Part shown: positions 1 through 7,803 of the stretch, piece after piece
How positions within the stretch are numbered: the first letter of the stretch is position 1
How the letters are laid out: the number at the start of each line of letters is the position of its first letter
Assembly (NCBI RefSeq): GCF_013177455.1
Contig: NZ_CP053660.1
Location: forward strand, 558,001 to 622,000
Reading direction: 5' to 3'
From: Nocardioides marmotae
GTDB lineage: Bacteria > Actinomycetota > Actinomycetes > Propionibacteriales > Nocardioidaceae
DNA: 64,000 nt
Program-made: the position numbers and the translations under genes
The notes under the pieces: model-generated
The model's database searches: none
What the model was told of the DNA's origin: nothing
What the model saw: only the letters and a program-made list of their open reading frames with translations

Positions 1-285
1 GCGACTGCGGGACTGGAGTTCGTGGGCCGCCGCTGGACCGGGGCGATCCTGCTCGCCATCGGCCGCGGGGCCTCCCGGTTCGGCGAGATCGAGGCGGCCG
101 TCGAGGGGCTCTCTGCGCGCATGCTCAGTGCGCGTCTGCGCGAGCTCGAGCAGCACGACCTCGTGGAGCGCGAGGTCATCCCGACGACGCCGGTCTCGGT
201 GCGCTACCGGCTGACGCCGCGTGGGCGCGACCTGCTCGCGGCGATGCAGCCCCTGGTGGCCTACCACCTGCGCTGGGGCGACTGA
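1..285 (+). CDS. HxlR-family winged-helix regulator, 3' part (5' end outside window)
   Basis: The frame is open from base 1 and encodes 94 residues to a TGA stop. The text reads like the DNA-binding core of HxlR regulators: a VGRRWTGAILLAI segment (family: VGGKWxxLIL), then RFGEIEAAVEGLSARMLSARLRELE (helix-turn-helix) and the wing VSVRYRLTPRGRDLLAAM. Missing is the N-terminal part, which in this family carries a cysteine. It lies just upstream of an exporter pair on the same strand, so it may control that pair; this is inference from position. An internal GTG at 22 could be mistaken for the start, but it sits inside the conserved core. Confidence 0.8.
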   Translation, partial: ATAGLEFVGRRWTGAILLAIGRGASRFGEIEAAVEGLSARMLSARLRELEQHDLVEREVIPTTPVSVRYRLTPRGRDLLAAMQPLVAYHLRWGD

Positions 286-338
286 CGCTCCTGCCCGCCG
301 GCGGCCCGCGGCCCTCCGTCCGGCGGTCCGGCCCCCTC

Positions 339-381
339 GTTATTTCCCGACGCGGTGTCGGTAACATGGAGACATGATGTC
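339..381. promoter_or_regulatory. Dyad-rich control region before the exporter operon
   Basis: Two inverted repeats lie between the HxlR gene and the permease start. The first is CCGAC-N5-GTCGG (347-351 / 357-361), flanked by GTTA and TAAC (339-342, 362-365). The second is GACAT-G-ATGTC (371-381). TGTCGGTAAC and TGTCGGCAAC also form a near-direct repeat. This arrangement suits a regulator site, plausibly for the adjacent HxlR protein, but no binding partner can be shown from sequence. A Shine-Dalgarno-like GGTGAGGA follows just before the ATG at 410. Confidence 0.4.
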
Positions 382-409
382 GGCAACCCGTCCTGGACGG
401 TGAGGACCC

Positions 410-1540
410 ATGTTCCTCGCCGCACGTGAGCTCGTCTTCGCCCGTGGCCGCTTCGCCCTCATGGGCCTGGTGGTCGCGCTGATCTCCCTGCTGATGGTGC
501 TGCTCAGCGGCCTGTCCGTCGGTCTGGTGAACGACGGCGTCTCCGGACTCCAGCGCCTGCCCGTGACCTCCTTCGCCTTCCAGCAGGACATCTCGAAGGA
601 CTCCGCCTTCTCCCGCAGCGTCGTGGACGGCGAGGCCGTGCGGACCTGGGCCGAGCAGCCCGGCGTCGCCGCGGCCGAGCCCTTCGGCAACACGCTGGTC
701 AACGCCCGCACCGACCGTGACGTCGAGATCGACCTGGCGCTGTTCGGGATCGACCCGGGCGGCATGCTCGACCCCGACCCCGTCGAGGGTCGGACGCTGG
801 CCGGCGAGGGCGAGGCCGTGGTCAGCATGACCGCGCACGAGGAGGGCGTCGAGGTCGGCGACACGCTGGTGCTCGAGCCCGCCGGCGCCGAGATCGAGGT
901 CGTCGGCATCCTGGCCGACCAGCACACCTACGGCCACGTCGACGTCGCGTACGTCGCCCTGCCCACCTGGCAGGAGGCCAAGGCCGGCGTCCGCGAGGGC
1001 GACGTCGTGCCCGACCGCGTCTACGACGAGCTGACCGCGGTCGCCGTCCAGGCCGAGTCCGGGGAGGAGGTCGACCTCGCGGCCGGTGACGACGCCGCGG
1101 GCACGACCTCGATGACGCTGGAGCAGTCCTACGGCGCCTCGCCCGGCTACACGGCCGAGACCTCCACCCTCCAGCTCATCCAGGGCTTCCTCTTCGTCAT
1201 CTCCGCGCTCGTCGTGGGCGCGTTCTTCACCGTGCTGACCGTCCAGCGGCGCCAGGAGATCGCGGTGCTCCGCGCGATGGGGGCGAGCACCGGCTACCTC
1301 GTGCGCGACAGCCTGCTCCAGTCCCTCGTGCTGCTCCTCGTCTCCGCCGCGGTCGGCGTCGGGGCGGGGGTCGCCCTCGGGGCCGCGATCGGCTCGACGC
1401 CGATGCCCTTCGCGCTCGAGGCCGCGCCGATCATCGGCGCGACCGTGCTCCTCGTGGTGCTCGGCGTCCTCGGCGCCGCCGCCGCCGTCGTCCGCATCAC
1501 CCGTGTCGACCCGTTGACCGCCCTGGGAGGCAGCCGATGA
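410..1540 (+). CDS. ABC transporter permease, FtsX/MacB type
   Basis: A 376-residue membrane protein. The first transmembrane helix is at about residues 18-40, an extracytoplasmic domain of about 210 residues follows, and three hydrophobic segments lie near 255-280, 303-330 and 337-362. The stretch VQRRQEIAVLRAMGAS after the second helix is the characteristic FtsX-domain motif. The topology (1 + large loop + 3 helices) is that of MacB/LolC-like permeases, which move lipids or peptides by mechanotransmission rather than through a channel. It overlaps the ATPase gene by 4 bp, so the two form a translationally coupled pair. The substrate is unknown; drug or lipoprotein export are the usual roles. 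Confidence 0.87.
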   Translation: MFLAARELVFARGRFALMGLVVALISLLMVLLSGLSVGLVNDGVSGLQRLPVTSFAFQQDISKDSAFSRSVVDGEAVRTWAEQPGVAAAEPFGNTLVNARTDRDVEIDLALFGIDPGGMLDPDPVEGRTLAGEGEAVVSMTAHEEGVEVGDTLVLEPAGAEIEVVGILADQHTYGHVDVAYVALPTWQEAKAGVREGDVVPDRVYDELTAVAVQAESGEEVDLAAGDDAAGTTSMTLEQSYGASPGYTAETSTLQLIQGFLFVISALVVGAFFTVLTVQRRQEIAVLRAMGASTGYLVRDSLLQSLVLLLVSAAVGVGAGVALGAAIGSTPMPFALEAAPIIGATVLLVVLGVLGAAAAVVRITRVDPLTALGGSR

Positions 1541-2220
1541 CCGCCGTGCTCCACCTCGACCACGTCTCGCTCGTCCACAGCGACGGCGACGACCACGTCA
1601 CCGCCCTGGACGCCGTCGACCTCGAGGTCGCCGCCGGCGAGCTCGTCGCCGTCGTCGGGCCCTCCGGTGCCGGCAAGTCCAGCCTGCTCGCCGTGGCCGG
1701 TGCGCTCATCCCGCCGACCTCCGGCACGGTGCGGGTCGGCGGCGTCGACCTCGCGGGGCTCTCCTCGCGCAAGCTCACCGCGCTGCGGCGCGAGCGGATC
1801 GGGTTCGTCTTCCAGACCGGCAACCTCGTGCCGGCGCTGACCAGCCTCGACCAGGTCCGCCTGCCGCTGACCTTCGGCAAGGTCGAGGACCCCCGCGACC
1901 CCGCGGAGCTGCTGGCGGAGGTCGGGATGGCGCACAAGGCGGGCAGCCGCCCCCACCAGCTCTCCGGCGGCGAGCGCCAGCGGGTGGGCATCGCCCGCGC
2001 GCTGGTGACCCGCCCCCAGGTGCTGCTGGTCGACGAGCCCACCGCCGCGCTGGACCGCCAGCGCAGCCAGGACGTCGTCGGGCTGCTGGCGCGTGAGGCG
2101 CACGAGCACGGAGTCGCTGCGATCGTGGTCACCCACGACCACGACGTGCTGCACCACTGCGACCGCGTCCTGGAGATGGTCGACGGCCGGCTCTCGCCGC
2201 AAGGCGTCGCCGTCGGGTGA
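1537..2220 (+). CDS. ABC transporter ATPase, MacB/LolD type
   Basis: A 227-residue single-domain ATPase. Walker A is GPSGAGKS (residues 41-48), the Q-loop lies in FVFQTGNL, the ABC signature is LSGGERQRVGIARAL (from 142), Walker B is VLLVDEPTAALD, and the switch His is in VVTHDHD. Its length and the pairing with an FtsX-type permease place it in the MacB/LolD/FtsE group. The ATG overlaps the permease stop (ATGA), so the pair is translated together and probably assembles as a 2+2 complex on the inner face of the membrane. Confidence 0.92.
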   Translation: MTAVLHLDHVSLVHSDGDDHVTALDAVDLEVAAGELVAVVGPSGAGKSSLLAVAGALIPPTSGTVRVGGVDLAGLSSRKLTALRRERIGFVFQTGNLVPALTSLDQVRLPLTFGKVEDPRDPAELLAEVGMAHKAGSRPHQLSGGERQRVGIARALVTRPQVLLVDEPTAALDRQRSQDVVGLLAREAHEHGVAAIVVTHDHDVLHHCDRVLEMVDGRLSPQGVAVG

Positions 2221-2234
2221 CCACCGGGGTGGTC
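2219..2234 (+). terminator. Possible terminator hairpin after the exporter operon
   Basis: GACCACC-GG-GGTGGTC is a perfect 7-bp stem starting within the ATPase stop codon, with a very tight 2-nt loop and no T tract. It could end the exporter transcript, but it is weak evidence on its own. Confidence 0.3.
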
Positions 2235-2290
2235 CATCACCGGCGCTCCCTGTCGTCCCGCCCGCGCCCCGCTGCGGGAGGATGAGCGTC

Positions 2291-2893
2291 GTGCCCCGCA
2301 TCTCTGCCGCCACGGTCGCCGAGCACCGTGCCCAGCAACGGCGAGCGCTGCTCGACGCCGCCCGCGCGCTCCTCGCGCAGTCGGCGTCGGCGCCGTCGAT
2401 GGGGGCGGTCGCGAGCCGGGCCGGCCTGGCCCGGACGAGCGTCTACCAGTACTTCGCCTCGGTCGAGGAGCTGATGGCCGCCGTCGTCGCCGACGTCTTC
2501 CCCGACTGGGCGGCGCACGTCCTGGACCGGGTCGCCGCCGCCCCGACGCCGGGTCAGCGGGTCTGGGCCTACGTCGAGGCGAACCTCGAGCTCTTCGCGA
2601 GCTCCGAGCAGGCCGTCGCCGGCGCGCTCGCCCGGGTCGTGGAGCCGCACGTGCTGCGGGGGCCGATGGAGGACTTCCACGCCCGCCTCCAGGTCCCGCT
2701 GCTCGCCGCCCTCGAGGACTTCGGCGAGCCGGAGCCCTCCGCGATGGCCGAGCACGTCGACTCCCTCATCCACCAGGCCTCGCGGGACCTCGGGTCGCTC
2801 GAGCCCGCCGAGCGCGCCGCGGCTCGGGCCCGGGCGCTGGCCCGCCTGCGCCGCCTGCTCGGGGGCTACCTCCGGCTCGACGAGGACGAGTAG
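2291..2893 (+). CDS. TetR/AcrR-family transcriptional regulator
   Basis: A 200-residue protein with the N-terminal TetR helix-turn-helix at about residues 20-55 (SMGAVASRAGLARTSVYQYFASVEELMAAV), followed by an all-helical, Ala/Arg-rich ligand or dimer domain. I chose GTG 2291 because GGGAGG (2276-2281) lies 9 nt upstream; an in-frame ATG at 2282 abuts that motif and has no spacing. It could control the exporter upstream or the E1/E2 operon downstream; two shared operator-like dyads lie after its stop codon. The ligand is unknown. Confidence 0.85.
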   Translation: MPRISAATVAEHRAQQRRALLDAARALLAQSASAPSMGAVASRAGLARTSVYQYFASVEELMAAVVADVFPDWAAHVLDRVAAAPTPGQRVWAYVEANLELFASSEQAVAGALARVVEPHVLRGPMEDFHARLQVPLLAALEDFGEPEPSAMAEHVDSLIHQASRDLGSLEPAERAAARARALARLRRLLGGYLRLDEDE

Positions 2894-2951
2894 CCGCTCG
2901 ACGGAGCGGAGGCTGGCCGCGCGCCGGCGCCGGGTCAGTGGCAACCCATGG

Positions 2952-2969
2952 GTCGACCCGATGGTCGGT
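2952..2969. promoter_or_regulatory. Operator copy 1 (CGAC-N6-GTCGGT)
   Basis: The half-sites GTCGAC and GTCGGT flank six bases. This is a degenerate left half and a perfect right half of the dyad ACCGAC-N6-GTCGGT found at six other places in this window. It lies 60 bp upstream of a perfect copy ahead of the E1alpha gene. Confidence 0.5.
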
Positions 2970-3028
2970 TCCGGTGGCAGCGACCCCATTGTCACCCGGG
3001 GGACGTTGTGGCACCCTTCACACATCGA

Positions 3029-3046
3029 ACCGACCGAGCAGTCGGT
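3029..3046. promoter_or_regulatory. Operator copy 2, perfect ACCGAC-N6-GTCGGT
   Basis: A perfect 6-6-6 inverted repeat, 53 bp upstream of the GTG of the E1alpha gene. A TTGTCA hexamer at 2989-2994 followed 17 bp later by CACCCT could be the promoter, which would place the operator just past the transcription start as at the other sites; that -10 match is poor. It is the best exemplar of the shared operator and probably binds one of the two local TetR regulators. Confidence 0.65.
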
Positions 3047-3099
3047 CTGTCGCATGTAGGCCTGAGCACGCGCCGTCGTGCAGTCGGAGGAGCCAGCCC

Positions 3100-4056
3100 G
3101 TGAACTCACCCGGACCCACCCGTGAAGAGGTGCAGCTAGAGGTCTACCGCAAGGTCGTGACCATCCGCTTCGCCGAGCTGCGCATCCGCGAGCACGTCGA
3201 GGCCGAGGGCTTCGGCGGCTTCTGGCACCCCGGCATCGGCCAGGAGGGCCTGCAGGTCGGTGCGGTCAGCGCGATGCAGCCTGACGACTACCTCTACTAC
3301 GCCCACCGGGGCCTGGGATACGCCTTCGCCAAGGGCATGGAGCTCGAGCTCCTCTTCGGCGACCTGCTGGGGCGTCGCACAGGCAGCACCCGCGGGAAGG
3401 GCGGCGGCACGGTGCACTTCGCCGACGCGTCCAGGCAGGTGCTGGGACAGGGCGGCACCCTCGGATCGAGCTTCGTCATGGGCGCCGGCACGGCCGCCGC
3501 CTCCCAGCTGCTGGGGGACGGCCGGGTCACGGTGGTGTTCTTCGGCGACGGCGCATCCGGCCGGGGGACCTGGCACGAGGCGGCGCTCCAGGCCTCGGTC
3601 TGGAAGCTGCCGGTCGTCTGGATCTGCGAGAACAACGGCTGGGCGCTGTCGGCCCGGTTCACCGAGCAGAGCCCGACCGAGCACGTCGCGGACCGCGCAC
3701 CGGCGTACGGCATGCCGGGCGTCGTGGTCGACGGGCAGGACGCGATGGCGGTCCGCGAGGTCACCCTCGAGGCGATCGACCGGGCGCGCCGCGGTGAGGG
3801 ACCCACGCTGATCGAGGCCAAGACGCTGCGGATCAGGGGTCACTACGAGGGCGACCGCCAGCCCTACCGGGACGACCCCGTGCTCGGCGACGAGATCCCG
3901 AACGACCCGGTCCACCGCCTCGGCGAGACCATCCCCGACGACGTGCGCCGGGAGATCGACGCCGAGGCGCGGACCCGGGTCGAGCAGGCCTTCGACGCGG
4001 CCCTCGCGGCGCCGCGAGCAGACGACTCCGTGATCTTCGAGGACGTGTGGGCATGA
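3100..4056 (+). CDS. 2-oxoacid (acetoin-type) dehydrogenase E1 alpha subunit
   Basis: A 318-residue thiamine-diphosphate enzyme subunit. The ThDP/Mg motif starts GDG at about residue 148 (GDGASGRGTWHEAAL) and ends near ENNGWALS, and the HRGLGYAFAKG and GGTVHF segments are typical of AcoA/PdhA/BkdA proteins. With E1beta it would decarboxylate a 2-oxoacid, or cleave a diketone such as acetoin, and pass the acyl group to E2 lipoate. GTG 3100 is preceded by GGAGGAG at 7 nt; longer in-frame starts would read through the operator. It overlaps E1beta by 4 bp. Length and lack of an N-terminal extension favour the acetoin or branched-chain type, but the substrate is not decided by sequence. Confidence 0.85.
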   Translation: MNSPGPTREEVQLEVYRKVVTIRFAELRIREHVEAEGFGGFWHPGIGQEGLQVGAVSAMQPDDYLYYAHRGLGYAFAKGMELELLFGDLLGRRTGSTRGKGGGTVHFADASRQVLGQGGTLGSSFVMGAGTAAASQLLGDGRVTVVFFGDGASGRGTWHEAALQASVWKLPVVWICENNGWALSARFTEQSPTEHVADRAPAYGMPGVVVDGQDAMAVREVTLEAIDRARRGEGPTLIEAKTLRIRGHYEGDRQPYRDDPVLGDEIPNDPVHRLGETIPDDVRREIDAEARTRVEQAFDAALAAPRADDSVIFEDVWA

Positions 4057-5054
4057 GTGCAGCAACGACGACCGACCGCGTGATCGGCTACTCCCGCGCC
4101 ATCAACGAGGCGCTGGCCGAGGAGATGCGGCGCGACGAGCGGGTCTGGATGATGGGCCAGGACATCGGCCGCCTCGGCGGCGTCTTCGGCCTGACCCGCG
4201 GCCTGCTCGAGGAGTTCGGGCCGATGCGGGTGCGGGACACCGCCATCAACGAGACCTTCATCGTCGGCGGGGCCGCCGGTGCCGCGCTGGCCGGGACCAT
4301 CCCCGTCGTCGAGCTCCAGTTCGCCGACTTCCTCTTCACCGCCGCGGACGAGATCTTCCACAAGCTCGCGAAGTGGCGCTACATGCACGGCGGCCAGTTC
4401 ACGATGCCGGTCGTGGTGCGCCTGCCCACCGGCGTCGTCGGCGGTGCGGGCGCCGAGCACTCGCAGAGCCTCGAGACCATCGCCATGCACGTCCCGGGTC
4501 TCAAGGTGGCCGTCCCGGCCACGCCGTCGGACGCCAAGGGCCTGCTCAAGGCGGCGATCCGCGATCCCGACCCCGTGCTCTTCTTCGAGCACAAGGGTCT
4601 CTACCGCGTGAAGGGGCCGGTCCCGGAGTCCGACGAGCACGTCGTGCCCTTCGGCTCCGCCCGGGTCGCCCGGCCCGGCTCGGACCTCACGGTCGTCGCA
4701 ACGGGGCTCATGGTCGACCGGGCGCTCGCGGCCGCCGAGCAGCTGGCGCCCCAGGGCATCGACGTCGAGGTGATCGACCCGCGCACGCTCGTGCCCCTCG
4801 ACATCGACACGATCGTCTCGTCGGTCGAGCGCACGCACCGCCTCATGGTCGTCCACGAGGCCTCGCGCACTGCCGGCTTCGGCGCCGAGATCGCCGCCCA
4901 GGTCCAGGAGCGCGCGTTCTTCGCGCTCGATGCGCCGGTGTGGCGGGTCTGCGGCACCGACACCCCGTTGCCGCAGGACCCCGGCCTCGAGCAGGCCTGC
5001 ATCCCATCCACGGACGAGATCGTCACCGCGGCCCTCGCGCTCGCGGCCATCTAG
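4053..5054 (+). CDS. 2-oxoacid (acetoin-type) dehydrogenase E1 beta subunit
   Basis: A 333-residue transketolase-like subunit. The N-terminal pyrimidine-binding domain carries the invariant acidic region in DTAINETFIVGGAAG, and the stretch GGAGAEHSQSLE followed by a C-terminal transketolase domain (about 200-325, with VEVIDPRTLVPLD) matches AcoB/PdhB/BkdB. The ATG overlaps the E1alpha stop. An in-frame GTG six bases earlier is possible, but the ATGA overlap matches the local style. It forms the alpha2beta2 E1 with the upstream product. Confidence 0.88.
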   Translation: MSAATTTDRVIGYSRAINEALAEEMRRDERVWMMGQDIGRLGGVFGLTRGLLEEFGPMRVRDTAINETFIVGGAAGAALAGTIPVVELQFADFLFTAADEIFHKLAKWRYMHGGQFTMPVVVRLPTGVVGGAGAEHSQSLETIAMHVPGLKVAVPATPSDAKGLLKAAIRDPDPVLFFEHKGLYRVKGPVPESDEHVVPFGSARVARPGSDLTVVATGLMVDRALAAAEQLAPQGIDVEVIDPRTLVPLDIDTIVSSVERTHRLMVVHEASRTAGFGAEIAAQVQERAFFALDAPVWRVCGTDTPLPQDPGLEQACIPSTDEIVTAALALAAI

Positions 5055-5065
5055 GAGCTCACGAC

Positions 5066-6850
5066 ATGGCGCACGTCCTGATGCCCCGCCTGGGGGTCTC
5101 GGTCACCGAGGGCACGGTCTCGACCTGGTTGAAGCAGGTGGGCGAGACGGTCGAGGTCGGCGAGCCGATCTGCGAGGTGGCCACCGACAAGGTCGACACC
5201 GAGATCGAGAGCACGGTCGCCGGGGTCCTGGTCGAGCAGCTGTACGCCGTCGACGAGGTCGTCGAGGTCGGCGCGCCGCTCGCGACGGTGGCGTCCGCCG
5301 ACGAGCCGGCTGTCTCCGCGCCCGGCCCGGCGCCCGCGCCTGCCCCCGCTCCGCTGGCGGAGCGGGAGCAGCCCCCGTCGATCGTGCCCGACCCGGCGTC
5401 GTTCGGCGACGACCCCGACCCGGTGCCCGACCCGGTGCCCGACCCGGCGCCGGCCGCGCCGGCGAGCGGGGCGGAGGTGCTCATGCCCCGCCTGGGGGTC
5501 TCGGTCACCGAGGGCACGGTCTCGACCTGGTTGAAGCGGGTGGGCGAGACGGTCGAGGTCGGCGAACCGATCTGCGAGGTGGCCACCGACAAGGTCGACA
5601 CCGAGATCGAGAGCACGGTCGCCGGGGTCCTGGCCGAGCAGCTGTACGCCGAGGGCGAGGTCGTCCAGGTCGGTGAACCGCTCGCGGTCGTCACCGCCGA
5701 CGGCGCGGTGCCCGCGGCACCGCCCGCGCCTGCGGCACCCGTGCCTGCGGCGGCACCCCCGCCCGCGGCGGCACCCCCGCCCGCGGCGGCACCCGTGCCC
5801 GCGGCACCCGCGCCGGCGGGCCCAACCGTCCCGGGTGAGCCCGCGCAGCTGCGTCCGGCGCGCTTCGACCACGGCGCGGCTGTCGCCCGCACGCTGGACA
5901 CGATCACCCGGACCGGCCGCCCCGCCGCATCGCCCGCTGCTCGGCAGCTCGCCGTCACGCTGGGGGTCGACCTGACCGCCGTCACCGGCACCGGGGGTGG
6001 GGGCCACGTCACCCGCGCCGACGTCCGACGACGAGCCGAGCAGCCCGCCGCGGCGATCCCGGCCCAGGCGCCTACCGCCCCGAGCGCGCCTGCCCCCGCA
6101 CCCGTCGGTCCGGACGGGCTGCCGGTCGGTTACGAGGACGTGCCGTACGACGCCGTCCCGACGAGCCGCATCCGGCGCGTGACGGCCGAGCACATGTCGC
6201 GGTCGCGGCGCACCGCCGCCCACATGACCACCGAGGTCGACGTCGACCTCGGGCTGCTCACCGACGTGCGCGCGCGCCTCAACGCGCACCGGGCCGCCCA
6301 GGGGCGCTCCAAGCTGTCGTTCCTGCCCTTCGTGGCGCGAGCGGCGTGCGCCGCTCTGCTGGACCACCGCGACCTCAACGCGACGTTCGAGACCGAGCGG
6401 CTGCTCCGCTGGGGCGAGGTGAACCTCGGGATCGCGGTCGACACCCCGCGCGGCCTCATGGTCCCGGTGCTGCGGGGCGCCGAGCGGATGACGGTGGAGT
6501 CGCTCGGCGAGGGCATCACCGACCTCGCGGCCCGGCTGCGGGACGGGAAGCCGGGCCCCGACGACTTCCGCGCTGGCACGTTCACGATCTCCAACCCCGG
6601 CTCGGTCGGGGCGGTGTCGGCGCCGGCGATCATCAACCAGCCCCAGGTCGCGATCCTGGGCATGCCGACCATCCAGCGCCGTCCCTGGGTCGTCACGATG
6701 GCCGACGGGCAGGAGTCGATCGCCATCCGCCCGATCCTGCGGCTGGCGCTCACCTTCGACCACCGCGCCGTCGACGGCGCGGACGCGACCCGTTGCCTGG
6801 TCGACATCCGCCGGCGGCTGGAGGCGTGGGGCGTCGACGACTACCGCTGA
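5066..6850 (+). CDS. Dihydrolipoyl acyltransferase E2 with two lipoyl domains
   Basis: A 594-residue E2. Two lipoyl domains (about 4-77 and 138-211) each carry the lipoylated lysine in ATDKVDTE (Lys42, Lys176). They are joined by Ala/Pro linkers with short tandem repeats. A peripheral subunit-binding domain follows near 286-322 (PAARQLAVTLGV...GHVTRADV), then the catalytic domain ending FDHRAVDG, with the active His566 and Asp570. It accepts the acyl group from E1 on lipoate and moves it to CoA. The subunit-binding domain implies that an E3 is recruited, but no lipoamide dehydrogenase gene is present in the window. It starts 11 bp after E1beta. The two lipoyl domains are nearly identical at DNA level. 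Confidence 0.9.
   Translation: MAHVLMPRLGVSVTEGTVSTWLKQVGETVEVGEPICEVATDKVDTEIESTVAGVLVEQLYAVDEVVEVGAPLATVASADEPAVSAPGPAPAPAPAPLAEREQPPSIVPDPASFGDDPDPVPDPVPDPAPAAPASGAEVLMPRLGVSVTEGTVSTWLKRVGETVEVGEPICEVATDKVDTEIESTVAGVLAEQLYAEGEVVQVGEPLAVVTADGAVPAAPPAPAAPVPAAAPPPAAAPPPAAAPVPAAPAPAGPTVPGEPAQLRPARFDHGAAVARTLDTITRTGRPAASPAARQLAVTLGVDLTAVTGTGGGGHVTRADVRRRAEQPAAAIPAQAPTAPSAPAPAPVGPDGLPVGYEDVPYDAVPTSRIRRVTAEHMSRSRRTAAHMTTEVDVDLGLLTDVRARLNAHRAAQGRSKLSFLPFVARAACAALLDHRDLNATFETERLLRWGEVNLGIAVDTPRGLMVPVLRGAERMTVESLGEGITDLAARLRDGKPGPDDFRAGTFTISNPGSVGAVSAPAIINQPQVAILGMPTIQRRPWVVTMADGQESIAIRPILRLALTFDHRAVDGADATRCLVDIRRRLEAWGVDDYR
5081..5650 (+). repeat. 168-bp direct repeat encoding the two lipoyl domains
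   Basis: Bases 5081-5248 and 5483-5650 align without gaps at an offset of 402 bp and differ at only three positions (CAG/CGG, GAG/GAA and GTC/GCC in the respective codons). This is far closer than protein constraint alone would keep, so it reflects recent duplication or gene conversion. Confidence 0.95.
5747..5800 (+). repeat. Three 18-bp tandem repeats in the E2 linker
   Basis: Two identical units GCGGCGGCACCCCCGCCC (5747-5764, 5765-5782) and a third with one change (5783-5800) encode an Ala/Pro flexible linker. A smaller 12-bp CCCGACCCGGTG-type repeat lies in the first linker near 5416-5450. Such arrays vary in copy number by slippage. Confidence 0.85.
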
Positions 6851-6876
6851 GGGGTCTGCAGGCTTCAGGGGTCCCG

Positions 6877-7524
6877 TCAGGCCGGGGGCGTCGCCCGCGG
6901 CGTAGGCAGGGTGAGCTGGTCGGTGCCGAGCCCGTAGACCAGGTAGTTCCAGAACTGGTAGGCCAGCTCCCGCGACCGCAGCCGCCCTCCCGGGCGGTAC
7001 CACTGGTAGGCCCAGTTGCACATGCCGAAGGTGGCCAGGGCGGCCAGGTGCGGGTCGGCGGCGCGGAAGACACCCGATTCGACCCCGGCCGCGATCAGGT
7101 CCTCGACGATCCGCTCGTAGCGGTCCCGCTTCTCCTTGATCGGCCCTCGCGCCTCGGGCGGGAGCTCGCGGTGGTGCTCGAAGAAGACCCGGACGTGCCC
7201 GCGGTGGGTCTCCATCAGCTCCAGGATGTCCGCCATGACCTCCAGCAGCAGCTGCTCGGGCCGCAGCCCGGCCTCCGTGCGCGCCTCGTGCCGCTCGATG
7301 AGGAGGTCGATGAACTCGCCGTGGATGGCGTGGAGGATGTCGTCCTTGCTCGGGAAGTAGTGGTAGAGCGTGGGCTTTGCGACGCCGACGTCCCGAGCGA
7401 TGTCGTCCATCGTGGTGTTGGAGTAGCCGGACTGGTCGAAGAGGCCGGCGGCCCTGGTGACGATCTGCTGCCGCCGCTCGGTCGACGACATGCGGCGCCG
7501 AGCTGCCCTGTCCACTGTCTTCAC
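6877..7524 (-). CDS. TetR-family regulator, KstR2-like; candidate regulon repressor
   Basis: A 215-residue protein. The HTH at about 37-64 (TTMDDIARDVGVAKPTLYHYFPSKDDIL) is followed by a C-terminal domain with ATFGMCNWAYQWYRPGG, which resembles the KstR2/FadR-like TetR regulators that sense acyl-CoA thioesters. GTG 7524 has GGAAGG 10 nt upstream; a shorter start at ATG 7491 is possible. It converges on the E2 gene and diverges from the main catabolic operon. Two copies of the shared operator lie in its own upstream region, as expected for an autorepressor. A CoA-thioester inducer would fit the two ligases of the cluster (inference). Confidence 0.85.
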   Translation of the reverse strand: MKTVDRAARRRMSSTERRQQIVTRAAGLFDQSGYSNTTMDDIARDVGVAKPTLYHYFPSKDDILHAIHGEFIDLLIERHEARTEAGLRPEQLLLEVMADILELMETHRGHVRVFFEHHRELPPEARGPIKEKRDRYERIVEDLIAAGVESGVFRAADPHLAALATFGMCNWAYQWYRPGGRLRSRELAYQFWNYLVYGLGTDQLTLPTPRATPPA

Positions 7525-7581
7525 GTGTGCGCGTCCTTCCGTGGCTGACGGGTGGGAACTGTAGTGCTCGTCAGCGGATCA

Positions 7582-7599
7582 ACCGACTCGGTGGTCGGG
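7582..7599. promoter_or_regulatory. Operator copy 3 (ACCGAC-N6-GTCGGG)
   Basis: ACCGAC and GTCGGG separated by six bases, 58 bp upstream of the minus-strand TetR start. One of two copies in this intergenic region that could mediate autoregulation. Confidence 0.6.
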
Positions 7600-7623
7600 A
7601 CGTTCGGGTGCCGCGGATCGATT

Positions 7624-7641
7624 CCCGACCTCTTGGTCGGG
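7624..7641. promoter_or_regulatory. Operator copy 4 (CCCGAC-N6-GTCGGG)
   Basis: A perfect CCCGAC / GTCGGG dyad with the same six-base spacer, about 100 bp upstream of the minus-strand TetR gene. The rest of this 318-bp gene-free stretch (7525-7842) contains a 7-bp hairpin at 7695-7710 and the promoter and operator of the rightward operon. Confidence 0.6.
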
Positions 7642-7761
7642 CGGGGCCTGTCCTTGCCACTTTGGTCATTCCCGCGGCTGTCGCGATGGTCTCCCGCCGC
7701 ATCTGCGGCGTCAAGGACCAAGTCAGCGGGCGAAATTTGTGACAGCAGTCACCCGTACCCC

Positions 7762-7790
7762 TTGACACTGTGATCGGCGTTACCTAGCGT
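7762..7790 (+). promoter_or_regulatory. Sigma-70-like promoter of the main catabolic operon
   Basis: A consensus -35 TTGACA (7762-7767), a 17-bp spacer and -10 TAGCGT (7785-7790). The predicted start at about 7797 is directly followed by operator copy 5, a layout in which a bound repressor would block initiation. Confidence 0.6.
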
Positions 7791-7803
7791 CTCGACCTAG
7801 CGA

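Noticed and set aside
346..362. An eighth copy of the catabolic operator
   Set aside because: The half-sites match (CCCGAC/GTCGGT) but the spacer is five bases, while all seven accepted copies have six; a one-base change shifts half-site phasing.
5747..5800. Tandem 18-bp units as a CRISPR-like or regulatory repeat
   Set aside because: They are in frame, have no spacers and encode an Ala/Pro linker of E2.
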